Positions 33,835 to 43,955 of a DNA stretch of 64,000 nt are shown one piece after another. Each line of letters starts with the position of its first letter. The stretch's first letter is position 1. The stretch comes from Ricordea florida (lineage: Eukaryota; Cnidaria; Anthozoa; Corallimorpharia; Ricordeidae). The DNA lies in the NCBI GenBank assembly GCA_949710005.1, contig OX453287.1:24186785-24250784 (forward strand), in the 5' to 3' direction. Below the pieces are notes generated by a model, which searched no databases, was not told the origin of the DNA, and saw only the letters and a program-made list of their open reading frames with translations. A program made the translations under genes and the position numbers.

Positions 33835-33978
33835 GCTTGGCTCCTACTCCGTGTACCGGCACAGATGACGTAAAGCAAGGCCACACAATAAAAAAAGGTG
33901 TTACTGAATAATTTACACACAACGGTTAAACAATGCACTGCGTCACCTGTTCCGGTACACGGAGTAGAAGCCCACCAG
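33835..33978. repeat. Inverted-repeat element downstream of EIF3A
   Basis: GGCTCCTACTCCGTGTACCG then GCACAGATGACG is answered by CGTCACCTGTTCCGGTACAC then GGAGTAGAAGCC. No coding content. It lies about 245 bp after the EIF3A stop and might be transcribed with its 3' UTR. Confidence 0.7.
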
Positions 33979-34014
33979 CTTCAATTTGCTTAATTCCCTT
34001 CGGACAAAGGAACC

Positions 34015-34112
34015 CTTTAAACCCTAAGGGGTCTCCCTGTGACGAGTAAAATCGTCTGACGTTTACCAGAGTAAAATCTATAAAGTCACTCTTAGGGTGT
34101 AAAGGGTTGAAT
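34015..34112. repeat. MITE, AACCCTTTAAGCCCTAAG family, copy 4
   Basis: AACCCTTTAAACCCTAAGGG at the left and CTCTTAGGGTGTAAAGGGTT at the right make nearly perfect termini for this roughly 95 bp family. Confidence 0.75.
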
Positions 34113-34949
34113 TAACGGTACAGTTTAACCTAGGAGTCTCGACAGTTGTTTGTTGAGATCAATCGTTCGCGTGCATGTTGTTTGAAAAGAACTGTTGGTG
34201 AGTTTGACAGTCAGCGTCAACAACGGTTCTTTTCAGAACTGCTACACCCGACCGATGGAACCTGACTGGCAGCTATTAAGTTACTCAGTAAGTTACACTG
34301 TCGGAGTAGGGACCAGGTTGAAAAGACAGCGAGTGTGCCTCTAAGAAATACTGTCGTCCGAATTATGAATCGTTATACTAGTGGAGTTACTCTTCGATAT
34401 TCTTTGATACGAAAGGCATACGGTTAGAATGTTTTTAAAGCTTACAAGTCACCATCTCACACCTTATCATGTTGGGGATTCAGCTTCAATAATTGTCTCT
34501 TTGATTGTACTTTTTTTGAGAAGCTATAGTAAGCACAGGAAACAGTGTTTGAACGCGTTATCAAAGATCTCGAAGTTCATTAAATATTAATTGACTGATC
34601 TGCGTATTTTCAGCTTTTTCTGGTGTTTGATATGCCGGCAACCGCGGTCTCTTTCATTTGAAACGACACTGTGCAGCCGTACGGAAAATAAGACGATGTT
34701 ATGATTCATTTCGAGTCGAAAGTGAAAAGGAAGGTTAGAGATTTAACTGTCGATGTTAGAGTATATTATCCAAGAGGTCCTGGAAAAAGAGGTGGAAAAC
34801 TTCCACCCGACCCCTCTATCCCGTGACACCCAGTTCAAAGGGTTGGCAACGCTATCCGCATAAAAAGTAAGTTTATGAAAGGACTGGTGCTGCGTGGGTG
34901 TAAAATTGAAGTAGTTTTAGAGGTCAATGAAACAATTTTACCACAATTG

Positions 34950-35087
34950 TTGCTAATCTCGCAATCTGATTGGCTAATTACCGTTGTCGATAAGAGTCCA
35001 GACAACCCTGCTCGAATGAATGTGTCATCCAATGCAATAGCCGATCACAAACGCTCATTTTGGGAATAAACCAATCAGATTGCGAGA
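34950..35087. repeat. Inverted repeat TCTCGCAATCTGATTGG
   Basis: TCTCGCAATCTGATTGGCT is answered by CCAATCAGATTGCGAGA. The interior shows no coding similarity. Confidence 0.65.
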
Positions 35088-36902
35088 AAGTTATTGAGAA
35101 CGCTTGCTCATTCTTTGTGTTACGATCTTGGTCTCGCTCTGATAAAGAACATTTCCTTTGACATGCAATTTTTTAAATTTCATGAGCTCAGCTCTACCAC
35201 AGTAAAGTGACAAAAAAACCCGACGTTTCTAGAGAGCCCTTCGTCTTCGCTCTGACAAAGGGCTAACGGTGGAAATGTCAGCTACCCTTATTCATATAGC
35301 CATGGAACTTTCATTATCAGCCCGTGTGATGAAACATGTTTTGGTGGCCTCCTACATTATATTTAAATTATTGTATGCTTGCTAGCCAAAAATTGACATA
35401 ACTGCAATACAGTCGATAGGAAATTATTTTCCTCTATTAAAAGGGGTTAAACAGTGTCATCATGTTTCAGATAAAACGATACAAAGGCATTGGATAATGT
35501 TTTTAAAACAATCACTTTTGTGTACTCAATGAATGAAAACCGTCTTGAAGAAATTGTTAAATGATGCATCAATAAAATATCTGTTGTAACAGTATAAATG
35601 TCGATCCTACAATCTGCGGAAACTGTTGGACGGTCAGGAACTTTTCCCTTTTCACTTTTTTTTTTTTTGGTTTTGTTTTTACCGAGCTATACACAACCAT
35701 ACATAGTCATACACATACATACACAGCCAGACAGACTGCTACACACCCGGACCATATATAGCCATAGATAACTATACACAGGAATACGGACCATAAAGGC
35801 GAAAGGTAATATCTGAGGCTGAAAAGTCATCTAAATAGAAGAGTTAAAGATTCGGGTATAATGGAAACAAGATGACGTACGAAGACAGCCTGTGGTAGTT
35901 TACGGTCGATAGTTATGTTGCGCTGCAGGATTCAGATGATAAGAGTAAGGAATTGGACGGGATTTGCAGATGATAAAGAAAGCATACACAGAGGTTGCAA
36001 ATTAAATGACTGGGTAGAACTTGTTAGAGAAGAGACCACGTAAAAGTGAGGAGTCGTGCAATCTCGTAGATCAAACGTAGGAAATGAAAATAAAGATGGT
36101 AGGTAAAACGTTCGGAGAGGGTGAAGAAATAGCTTGAGGCGGAATACCTGAAGAAGAACAATGAAGTGAAAGAGAGCACAGAAGTAGGAAAAATGAAATG
36201 GGTTGACAACATTGCAAGAGAACCGAAGAGGCTGCATGAAGCCAGCATCTGAACTCTCTACAACAAAATATGGAGGGACACTAAGCAAAGCGCAGCAGTA
36301 ATAGAAAGAGGGGGAAGGAAGAAGTATAGCGGGCCAAATAGGATTAGCATTCCAAGGAAGAGCTTAACAGGGAAGATCCAACGAACCGGTCAAGGGGTTA
36401 TGAGTGTGTCTTGGATCTTGGAGAGATTATATAGGAGATCGCTGTAAAAGAACCTGGCAACACCAAGCGAGGTAGAGGAGGCAGTTACTTAAACCATTGA
36501 AGAACTCCAAGACTCTATGAATTGATCATTCAGTTTAAACACAGCCGAGGTTTGAAAGAAAGCATAGGATGTTCAAGATTTTGGTAAGGAATGTTATTGA
36601 TCGTTTAACCTTTTTTGGTTATCGTTTTCATTATTCTCATAACCTGAGTGGTTGATGAACAGTGAATAGTATAATGAGAAACTGGATTCAGGTCACAACT
36701 GAGACTTAGGATAAATAAATGCTTGGCTACATCACTGATCAACGTTAGACTTTGAAATCGCATTTGATTCCATCTTTCGAGAGAGCCTCGACGTGGAAGA
36801 TCATGGAGAAGTATGGTAGCCCGGATATAATCATGAGAATGACATACATGTCAAGTTATCAGTTTTTATTATATAGAGACGAGTGTTTTACTTAACAAAT
36901 AA

Positions 36903-37075
36903 AGAAGCCTAAGCCGTGTATTACACTGTGATAAAACACGACGGGCATTTGAGAACACGAGTGAAATGTAGAAAACACGAGCCGCAGGCGAGTGTTTTCT
37001 ATATTTCTCGAGTGTTCTCAAATGCCCGGAGTGTTTTAATCACAGTGTAATACACGGCTTAGGCTTCTTTATTCG
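36903..37075. repeat. Near-perfect palindromic MITE
   Basis: AAGAAGCCTAAGCCGTGTAT then TACACTGTGATAAAACAC is answered by GTGTTTTAATCACAGTGTAA then TACACGGCTTAGGCTTCTT. Inner arms CGGGCATTTGAGAACAC and GTGTTCTCAAATGCCCG continue the palindrome. The hairpin arms are about 80 bp. Confidence 0.8.
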
Positions 37076-37533
37076 CTTTATGATATAGATTTTACATGCC
37101 GCGAGTAGAAACAACAAAGCACACAGATCGACAAACCGACGCCATTAAAGCCAACGTCTCGACTTGTTTCGCTTCTTCTTTTTTATTTGTTTTATTATTC
37201 TCAGCTTCAAAACTTTCTGGTGCTTCGCAGAGAATTCCATCATGAATTTCTTCAAAGAAAATGTTTTTCGCCATCTCTTAGAGAATTGTCGAGTACAGGT
37301 AATGTGGCGAAAAACGCTTTTTCTATGTTTTATACTCTGATAAAACATAGGTTTTTGACCAATCAGAGCGCGCGTAAGAACGTAGCTATATTATAATGAA
37401 AAATATACCACTTGTAAAATTCATAAAAACTACATCCGGGACTCGAGTGGTTTATCTTCCATAACCTCACACTTGAGTTTATCGATGACGTAATTTCGGT
37501 AATTTCCCTCCGAAATTATTTTTGTCTATATAA

Positions 37534-39567
37534 TGAAAAGAACATTACACGGCGGCTTGAAGATATGAATTTTATTTTCTCGTGGCAAAAACAATATTTT
37601 ACTCACTCGTTCCGCTCGTTCGTAAAATATTGTTTTGCCACTCGAAAATAAAATTCATAGGAATATTTATATTTGAAAATTATGCCACAATATTTTTCTG
37701 TATAACAAATAAATTTTAGGCAAATGATTTTGTCTGTATAAATATTAATACTAAATTATAAAAAAACAACACAGAACAAAATTTAATCTTCATACTTGCT
37801 TATCGTTTTGTTATATGAGACTTAAATCCATGCAACTAGATACTCGCTTATCGTTTTGATTGTTTACTCGCTTATATTTTGTTACATTTAAGTCACGTCA
37901 AATAAATATTTAACGAAACGATATGCGAGTATCTAGTCGCGTTAAGTCAAATCATCAGAACGATATGCGATTGTTTACTCCCTTATATTTTGTTATTAGT
38001 AACGAAACGATATGCGAGTGTCTAGTCGCGTAAAGTCAAATCATTGTGTAACAGAACGATATGCGATTGTTTACTCGCTTATATTTTGTTACATTTAAGT
38101 CACGTCAAATAAATATTTAATTTTTGCATTATTTATTTTGTTATAATGGACGTTCTTTAGTGCATATTTTGCGAATGTAATTGTGCCATTTGTGCAAGAC
38201 AACATTACGCTAATAAAGGAGGTTATAAGGATTTTTTTCATCTAATTTAAATTTTGGTAGCATTTTTGGATGAAGTTTTCTCCATTACGGTCTGTCTCAT
38301 GCGTGGTCGCGTGGAAAGTAGCTGCAAGACATTAAGACTTGACAACAAAAGCGTGATAACGTTCGGAGTTTGATTACGCTTGCAGGTGAAACGGTTCACG
38401 TTACAAAGGATTGCTAGATAATGTTATTTAAGACTGTTTCTAAAATCTATTGAACTTGTTGTTTGCTTACAATAAAGTTCTTGGTAATTATGACCGCAAA
38501 ACGGCTAACAAAGCTATTAACTCGGACACTGTTTGTACATTATGCTTGCATTTTTTTCGAGCATTTTAGTGAGGCAAAGGCATTGAGCATTATTCGAGCA
38601 TTTTAGTGGCATTTTCCTGGAAAATTAATTTTTTGCGAGAAAATAAAATAGCAATTGACTTTTTTTAGGAGCCCATGGAGACTAAAACTTAAAATTCACG
38701 AAAAAAAAACTTAATACAGCTGAGTAAAGACTGAGGACAAGTCAGCGGTCTTACCTTGCAAGACTCAAGAGTAGTTTCAATGGCACAATTACATTCGCAA
38801 AATATGCACTAAAGAACGTCCATTATAACAAAATAAATAATGCAAAAAAGCAATTCCGTGAAAAATATGATTATAACGTAACAAAATATAAGCGACTAAA
38901 CAATCGCTTATCATTCTGTTACACAATGACTGGACATTAGGCGACTAGATACTCGCATATCGTTTCGTTACTAATAACAAAATATAAGCGAGGAAACAAT
39001 CGCTTATCGTTTTGTTACATTCTGACTGAACTTTACGCAACCAGATACTCGCATATCGTTTCGTTAAATATTTATTTGACGTGACTTAAATGTAACAAAA
39101 TATAAGCGAGTAAACAATCGCATATCGTTCTGTTACACAATGATTTGACTTTACGCGACTAGACACTCGCATATCGTTTCGTTACTAATAACAAAATATA
39201 AGGGAGTAAACAATCGCATATCGTTCTGATGATTTGACTTAACGCGACTAGATACTCGCATATCGTTTCGTTAAATATTTATTTGACGTGACTTAAATGT
39301 AACAAAATATAAGCGAGTAAACAATCAAAACGATAAGCGAGTATCTAGTTGCATGGATTTAAGTCTCATATAACAAAACGATAAGCAAGTATGAAGTTGC
39401 TTAAATTTTGTTCTGTGTTGTTTTTTTATAATTTAGTATTAATATTTATACAGACAAAATCATTTGCCTAAAATTTTTTGTTATACAGAAAAATATTGTT
39501 GCATAATTTTCAAATATAAATATTCCCAAATTCATAACTTCGCGCCACCGTGTAATATCCTCTATAT
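37534..39567. repeat. Palindromic MITE, GAAGATATGAATTTTAT family, copy 3, split by another element
   Basis: The left part (37534-37659) has CATTACACGGCGGCTTGAAG then ATATGAATTTTAT and the internal palindrome. The right end (39528-39567) gives AAATTCATAACTTCGCGCCA then CCGTGTAATATCCTCT. The gap is filled by the long-TIR element 37660-39527. Confidence 0.8.
37660..39527. mobile_element. Long-TIR (foldback/MULE-like) element with 9 bp target duplication
   Basis: The termini are GGAATATTTATATTTG at 37660 and CAAATATAAATATTCC(C) ending at 39527. The 9 bp sequence AAATTCATA stands on both sides (37651-37659 and 39528-39536), as Mutator-like insertions leave. The inverted arms exceed 500 bp (to about 38190 and from about 38775). 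They contain alternating subrepeats ending in ACTCGCTTATCGTTTTGTTA or CGAAACGATATGCGAGT. The centre (38190-38540) is similar to part of the ACTCGGGCTAC copy at 41390-41720. No transposase is encoded. Confidence 0.82.
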
Positions 39568-39699
39568 AATCACTTTCAGTGTGCAGCAGAAGAGAATGAA
39601 GAAACCTGTGAGTGGGTTGACATTAAACCCGGTGTCAAAGACGGATGTAACATGTCAGCCAAGTCGTAGCATGTCCGTTGGGCTCGGCCAGAACAGCGT

Positions 39700-40300
39700 C
39701 AGCTTGGTGATTTAGATTTAGAGTTTTCGATTTTTTTTTTTTTTTTCACATTTTCGACCAAGGAGCAAATTCAAGTCAAAAAATCTAGAATAACTGATGA
39801 CGCCAGGCAGGTAGCTCCCAAAATCAATAATGAAACACGAAATTTGGAGGATTACCGTAATGGGGAACTGAGACGGCGAAGAAGTCCACGAGCTCACCCA
39901 GTTAGGAGTTACAGTCTGTAAAGAGGGAGAAGGTATGAAGAACAGACTCTCGACTCCAATGATACCGATATTGCTTTATGGATATAAGACAAAAATCCTC
40001 AATAAACGGTCAATTGATAGGGTATGCATGTCAGTGGGAGTCTTTTCTCAGGACATCTTGACTAGAAATCTCAGGTGACTTCCCAATTCCTAGCCTTCGA
40101 AAAGAATAAGATTGAGTATGAAACAGTCATTAAACAAGACCAAGTTACAAGAACTAGCCTGCTTCTTGAAACATTAAAGTAGGACCAGCTATCTGAAGAA
40201 GAAGAAGAAGAAGAAAGCAAAAAGGTATAATGATGTTTACGTTCATCAACGGATTAGCCTCAGTGTACTCGCATGAATTATGCAGTGGCGAGACACGGAC
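39700..40300. other. No gene recognised
   Basis: This stretch holds a poly-T run and a GAA-rich patch (about 40195-40218). The reading frames are short and resemble no family I know. Confidence 0.5.
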
Positions 40301-40450
40301 TATGATCTGTATAATTCTTTTCCTAAGTTGCACTTACCCAAGCCACGTATTAACTACCTGAAACGTAGCTTTAGCTATAACGGTGCCTTACTGTAGAACT
40401 CTCTTCCTGAAAGTATTATACTAATTTAAGTAAGGTCAGTTATCTTTGTT
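40300..40450 (+). mobile_element. Decayed LINE ORF2 C-terminal fragment
   Basis: One frame reads LYNSFPKLHLPKPRINYLKR then SFSYNGALL, a stop (TAG), then NSLPES. This resembles the usual C-terminal motif of LINE proteins, where a Trp normally stands at the stop position. Too short to assign a clade. Confidence 0.6.
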
Positions 40451-40589
40451 CTTTTACTGGTAACCAACTGAGAGACAAGTCGTCGTCTAGAGAAGCCTAT
40501 CTACCCACAACAAAACTAGCGGCCGCTTTTCGTATGAGGGTGGTAAAAGGAATTTTCGTGACTCGTGATCGGCCCTTTTTTTCCCGTGA

Positions 40590-42440
40590 AATGTGAAATG
40601 GCTAACTTTTTCCTCGTAAATCGTGATTCCATACTAGCCCTGAAGCGTGATTTTGCAAAATTATTTGGATCATGTGTACTAATGATACCCGCGATCGAGT
40701 GTCGATCGATACTAGCGATCGACACCTCGATCGACCCTCGATGGACATCTCGGTCGACACACGGTCGACAGACTTTCAATTTTCGTTGACACTCTATCGA
40801 GTGGCGATCGATGCTAGCGATGACAACACGTTCGATGTCGGTCGACGTGTCGATCGCTACCTTACGGTCGGCTGTCGGTAGCATGTCGATCGTCTGTCAG
40901 TGATATATCGGTGGTATGTCGGTGATGTATTGTTCGCAGTATCCCTCCTTCAATAAACATGCACCCTTTTTAGTTTAAAAAAAAACAAAATACTAGACCG
41001 CCGAATATTCTCGAAAGTTTAAACCTTCACCGATGTCACTAATCTTTTAAAATGTTGTTTTTACTCGGGCTACTACCACAGGTAGCCCGAGTCTAGGTTT
41101 ACCTTTTCGGTCTATCAGTCTATCGACAACGTCGCAAATCGGACTACCCGCAGAGGCCCTTGGGTATTGCTGTTGTGAAAACGAGGCTTCATCAAGTTAT
41201 TGCACCATCGATGTTGGATGCGAAAGATGTGTACTCTGAATTATCTTTGAAAGCCAATGTTATGAACATGAATACTACTAACTCTTGTACTGTCAGCTAC
41301 TGTTGTCATTGGGATCCAAAAGCTGAAGTTAATACACGAATTTTCTACAGCGACAAGACACGCGTCGTTGGATGCCTCGAGTCAACAATTTGTGCAAGAC
41401 AACAATACGCGAATAAGGGAGGTTATAAGGATTTTTTCATCTAATTTAAATTTTGGTAGCATTTTTGGATGAAGTTTTCTTAATTGCGGTCTGTCTCATG
41501 CGTGGTCGCGTGGAAAGTAGTTGCAAGACAAAGACTTGACAACAAAAGCGTGATAACGCTCAAAGTTTGATTGCGCTTGCAGGTGAAACGGTTGACGTTA
41601 CAAAGGATTGCTAGAGACTGTTTCTAAAATCTATTGAACTTGTTGTTTGTTTATAATAAAGTTCTTGATAATTATGACCGCAAAACGGCTAACAAAGCTA
41701 TTAACTCGGTGACTATGTTTGTCAGCCCGAGTTCCCTCGGGCCTCTTTTCAAAATCATCTCTCTGTCTTTTCTTATTCAAACTCAATTTTTTTTGTTACG
41801 TGGTCGTGTGGAAAGACATTAGCGGGGGCAGGGCCAATAAGGCTAAATCGGAAGAAAAGTATATCCGATTGAGGAGAAATATTGTCGTTTGATTGTTTTT
41901 CCCACATATCGCTTCTCCGCCTTCGATAACTTGGAATCAGATGAATGGCATCAAGTTTCAAAACTGTTTACCGTGGGAACCAAGAAAGCTGATTGGTCAA
42001 CAATCATTCGATTAGTAAACAAACCCAATTATCACTGAAATTTCTGTAAAACCTTAGAAACCTTTCTGTTAAAATCGCTCAGCTTAAACACGACGTCGAC
42101 AAGAATTGCGGTGCGATGTACAGTCTGGTAGGTTTTTTGCGGTCGTGGAACCAGCCATATAGTATACAACATATACAAAACTTAGGCGTAAACTGACCTT
42201 CACGTTTGTTCGAAGCCGCATTATCAAGTGTAGCCCGAGTGAACGCTCCCGAGAGCGTCTAGTTTTATATTAAAAAAGGACCGTAGCTGTCAGCAGAGCG
42301 TCGATAGAGTATCGGCCGACATGGCGACCGAGCGGCGATTGGCATGTCGGTCGCGGGTGTCATTAGTACACATGATCCAATTATTTTCCGTAAAACGAGA
42401 AATAAATGTTTAATTCGCCGTGAATCGTTATTTCCGACAA
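40590..42440. mobile_element. GATCGA-rich repeat element interrupted by the ACTCGGGCTAC copy 2
   Basis: The left part contains TGGATCATGTGTACTAATGA followed by about 200 bp of divergent GATCGA/GGTCGAC units (40690-40890). An inverted counterpart (TCATTAGTACACATGATCCA, with TCGGTCGCGG beside it) lies at about 42335-42382. The element at 41063-42262 sits between the two, as if inserted into it. Boundaries are approximate. Confidence 0.5.
41063..42262 (-). mobile_element. Non-autonomous TIR element, ACTCGGGCTAC family, copy 2
   Basis: ACTCGGGCTAC at 41063 and GTAGCCCGAGT ending at 42240, with the outer CGCTCCCGAGAGCGTCTAG hairpin to 42262, mirror the copy at 4249-4894. This copy is longer. It holds a 94-codon open frame (41160-41444) of unknown nature with several Cys and a CARQQYANKGGYKDFF end. 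A related stretch recurs inside the long-TIR element near 38190. This may be a captured or transposon-derived coding piece. Confidence 0.6.
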
Positions 42441-42974
42441 CCGTTATTACGTAATAAATGATATTGCGTGTCCGTGACAGGACGCTTGATCCCTGTTGCG
42501 ACAACGTCGTTGGTCTGGTATTCGCTGACCTTTGGTCAGCCATCAGTTTCGTTGCCTGCGTGCAGACGTCTCCTATTTCCTATGTTACACGCGGAAAAGG
42601 GACGTCTGCGTAATGCCGTCGCTAATCGTCTTCCGGCGTCCCGCTGGGTTCCCAAGATCTTGGGAACACGCTGTGATAGGGTGACACACAGTGCGCATTG
42701 TTTGACTTAACGCTGATTGGTTGTTATCGAATGTGGTCTGATAATGTATGCGGTGATTTAAATGATTTATGTAAGTGGGGTTTTCCAACCAAAACAAATC
42801 GAAATCTTGTGCGGGGTTCTGTAAACTAGGGCGCACTGTTTTCGGGTTTGGCAAAAAATTATTGTCCTTTCAAAATTACATCTTTCATTTCTCAGCTCTT
42901 CGACGACAGACTCAAATACTGCTGACAGAGGTAGATTTTTGTCCAAGCACTGCGTCCCAAAACGATTATTCTGT

Positions 42975-43203
42975 ATTTTACGACTTCAATTCGCTCAATA
43001 ACAAAGGTTGCTTGACTCAAATTGAGAGTTTTAAATATGTCTTTCTTTGTGGCCTTCGACGCGGTCGCGGTCAAAACGACAGTAGATACATCACTTGAAA
43101 TGAGGGAATACATCTCTCCTAAATTTCCATACCACTGTCGAAAAGGAATGGACGTTGGATTGGCCTTCGAAGAAAGGCCCCACTGACTAATACAATGAGC
43201 TTC
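42975..43203 (-). pseudogene. RecQ-type DNA helicase fragment
   Basis: One minus-strand frame contains EAHCISQWG, the RecQ form of helicase motif II. It continues to LTATASKATK, which matches motif III, and to TLNLSQATFVIER. The frame has no motif I and no C-terminal RecA lobe, and nothing upstream or downstream restores them. It is a fragment of a RecQ-like helicase, perhaps from a transposon-associated or retrocopied family. It lies directly left of the P1 element. Confidence 0.65.
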
Positions 43204-43576
43204 AGTAGTATAGTAGGAGGAAATCAAATACGGATTTGTATATAAGCTGTTTTTCAGCGTGTAAAGGCTCCCAAGTATAAAACAAAGGGTGCAGAAATGA
43301 TGCACCCTTGCCTATTTTCCGATTTAAAGCCCTATTTTAGAAATGAAGTGTTCTTTTCCTATTTCCCGATTTAAAGCATTGTTTTGACTTGTTTCCGACT
43401 TCCGAAGATGACCCGAAGATGATCCGAAGATTTTCCGAGCGTTTTCCGAAAATTAATGAGCTATTTCAATTTAGACAAATATGCATACTATAAATCTTCG
43501 GAAAAAACGTTGGCGCAACGCGAATCCTTGCGCGCCTACTGTTTCTTGTTGCCTTAAGTGAAAATTTGGTAAAACG

Positions 43577-43783
43577 ATGTCTTATGAGGATAATTGGGAT
43601 GAGGTGGAGATAGAGGAGTTAGAAGATGTTATGGAGCAATTGGAGTTTGAGATGGAAGTTTTAGAACGTCAGATTGCTCGTTTACCTCCGTTAATTCAAG
43701 ATCTTATCGAAGAGGAGGATCGCGCCCCCGTTCCTATTTGGGGTGGCTATATCGACCAACGGTTGATTTGTTCAAGTTCGTAG
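43577..43783 (+). CDS. P1 small acidic protein, unknown
   Basis: A 68-codon frame starts with ATG after a short leader. The protein is strongly acidic (EIEELEDVMEQLEFEMEVLE) with a heptad-like leucine pattern that could form a short coiled coil, then a Pro-rich piece and a polar end. I recognise no family. Its position before the polymerase gene and its strand suggest an early gene of P1. It could also be a chance frame in the terminal region. Confidence 0.45.
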   Translation: MSYEDNWDEVEIEELEDVMEQLEFEMEVLERQIARLPPLIQDLIEEEDRAPVPIWGGYIDQRLICSSS

Positions 43784-43807
43784 ACTTTAAGAGCGCATTT
43801 TTTGCGG

Positions 43808-43819
43808 TATATATATATA
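43808..43819 (+). promoter_or_regulatory. TATA run upstream of P1 polymerase gene
   Basis: TATATATATATA stands about 136 bp before the polymerase ATG (43956) and just after the small acidic gene. It is a plausible TATA box for the polymerase transcript, by position only. Confidence 0.45.
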
Positions 43820-43955
43820 GAACACGTTGACAAAATTGAGAGCGTTTATTTTAGATGGTATGAAGGGGAAGGGTTAAACCGTAGTGGGAGTATAATAGAC
43901 GCAACGCAAAAGTATTTCCATTTAGAAAGTGGTGCATCAAAGGTATCTTCAAAAT

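Larger units (their letters stand above)
33592..36900. other. Gene-free stretch downstream of EIF3A
   Basis: The EIF3A 3' UTR must start here. I see no further exon with family resemblance. It holds the short repeats listed separately, facing hammerhead-like motifs near 35221-35281, and a CATACA-rich simple stretch (35690-35770). The longest antisense frame (35932-36288) has no recognisable domain and looks like chance. Confidence 0.6.

Noticed and set aside
35932-36288. 118-codon antisense frame downstream of EIF3A
   Set aside because: It has no recognisable domain and no splice context. Phe/Leu-rich composition is what the complement of a purine-rich strand gives.
40690-40890. GATCGA-rich array considered as a CRISPR-like or regulatory array
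   Set aside because: Units are irregular, without constant repeat and spacer lengths. It looks like a degenerate simple repeat within a transposable element.
43320-43460. Left terminal inverted repeat of P1
   Set aside because: Short direct repeats are present, but I found no reverse complement near 55390, so the terminus cannot be called.
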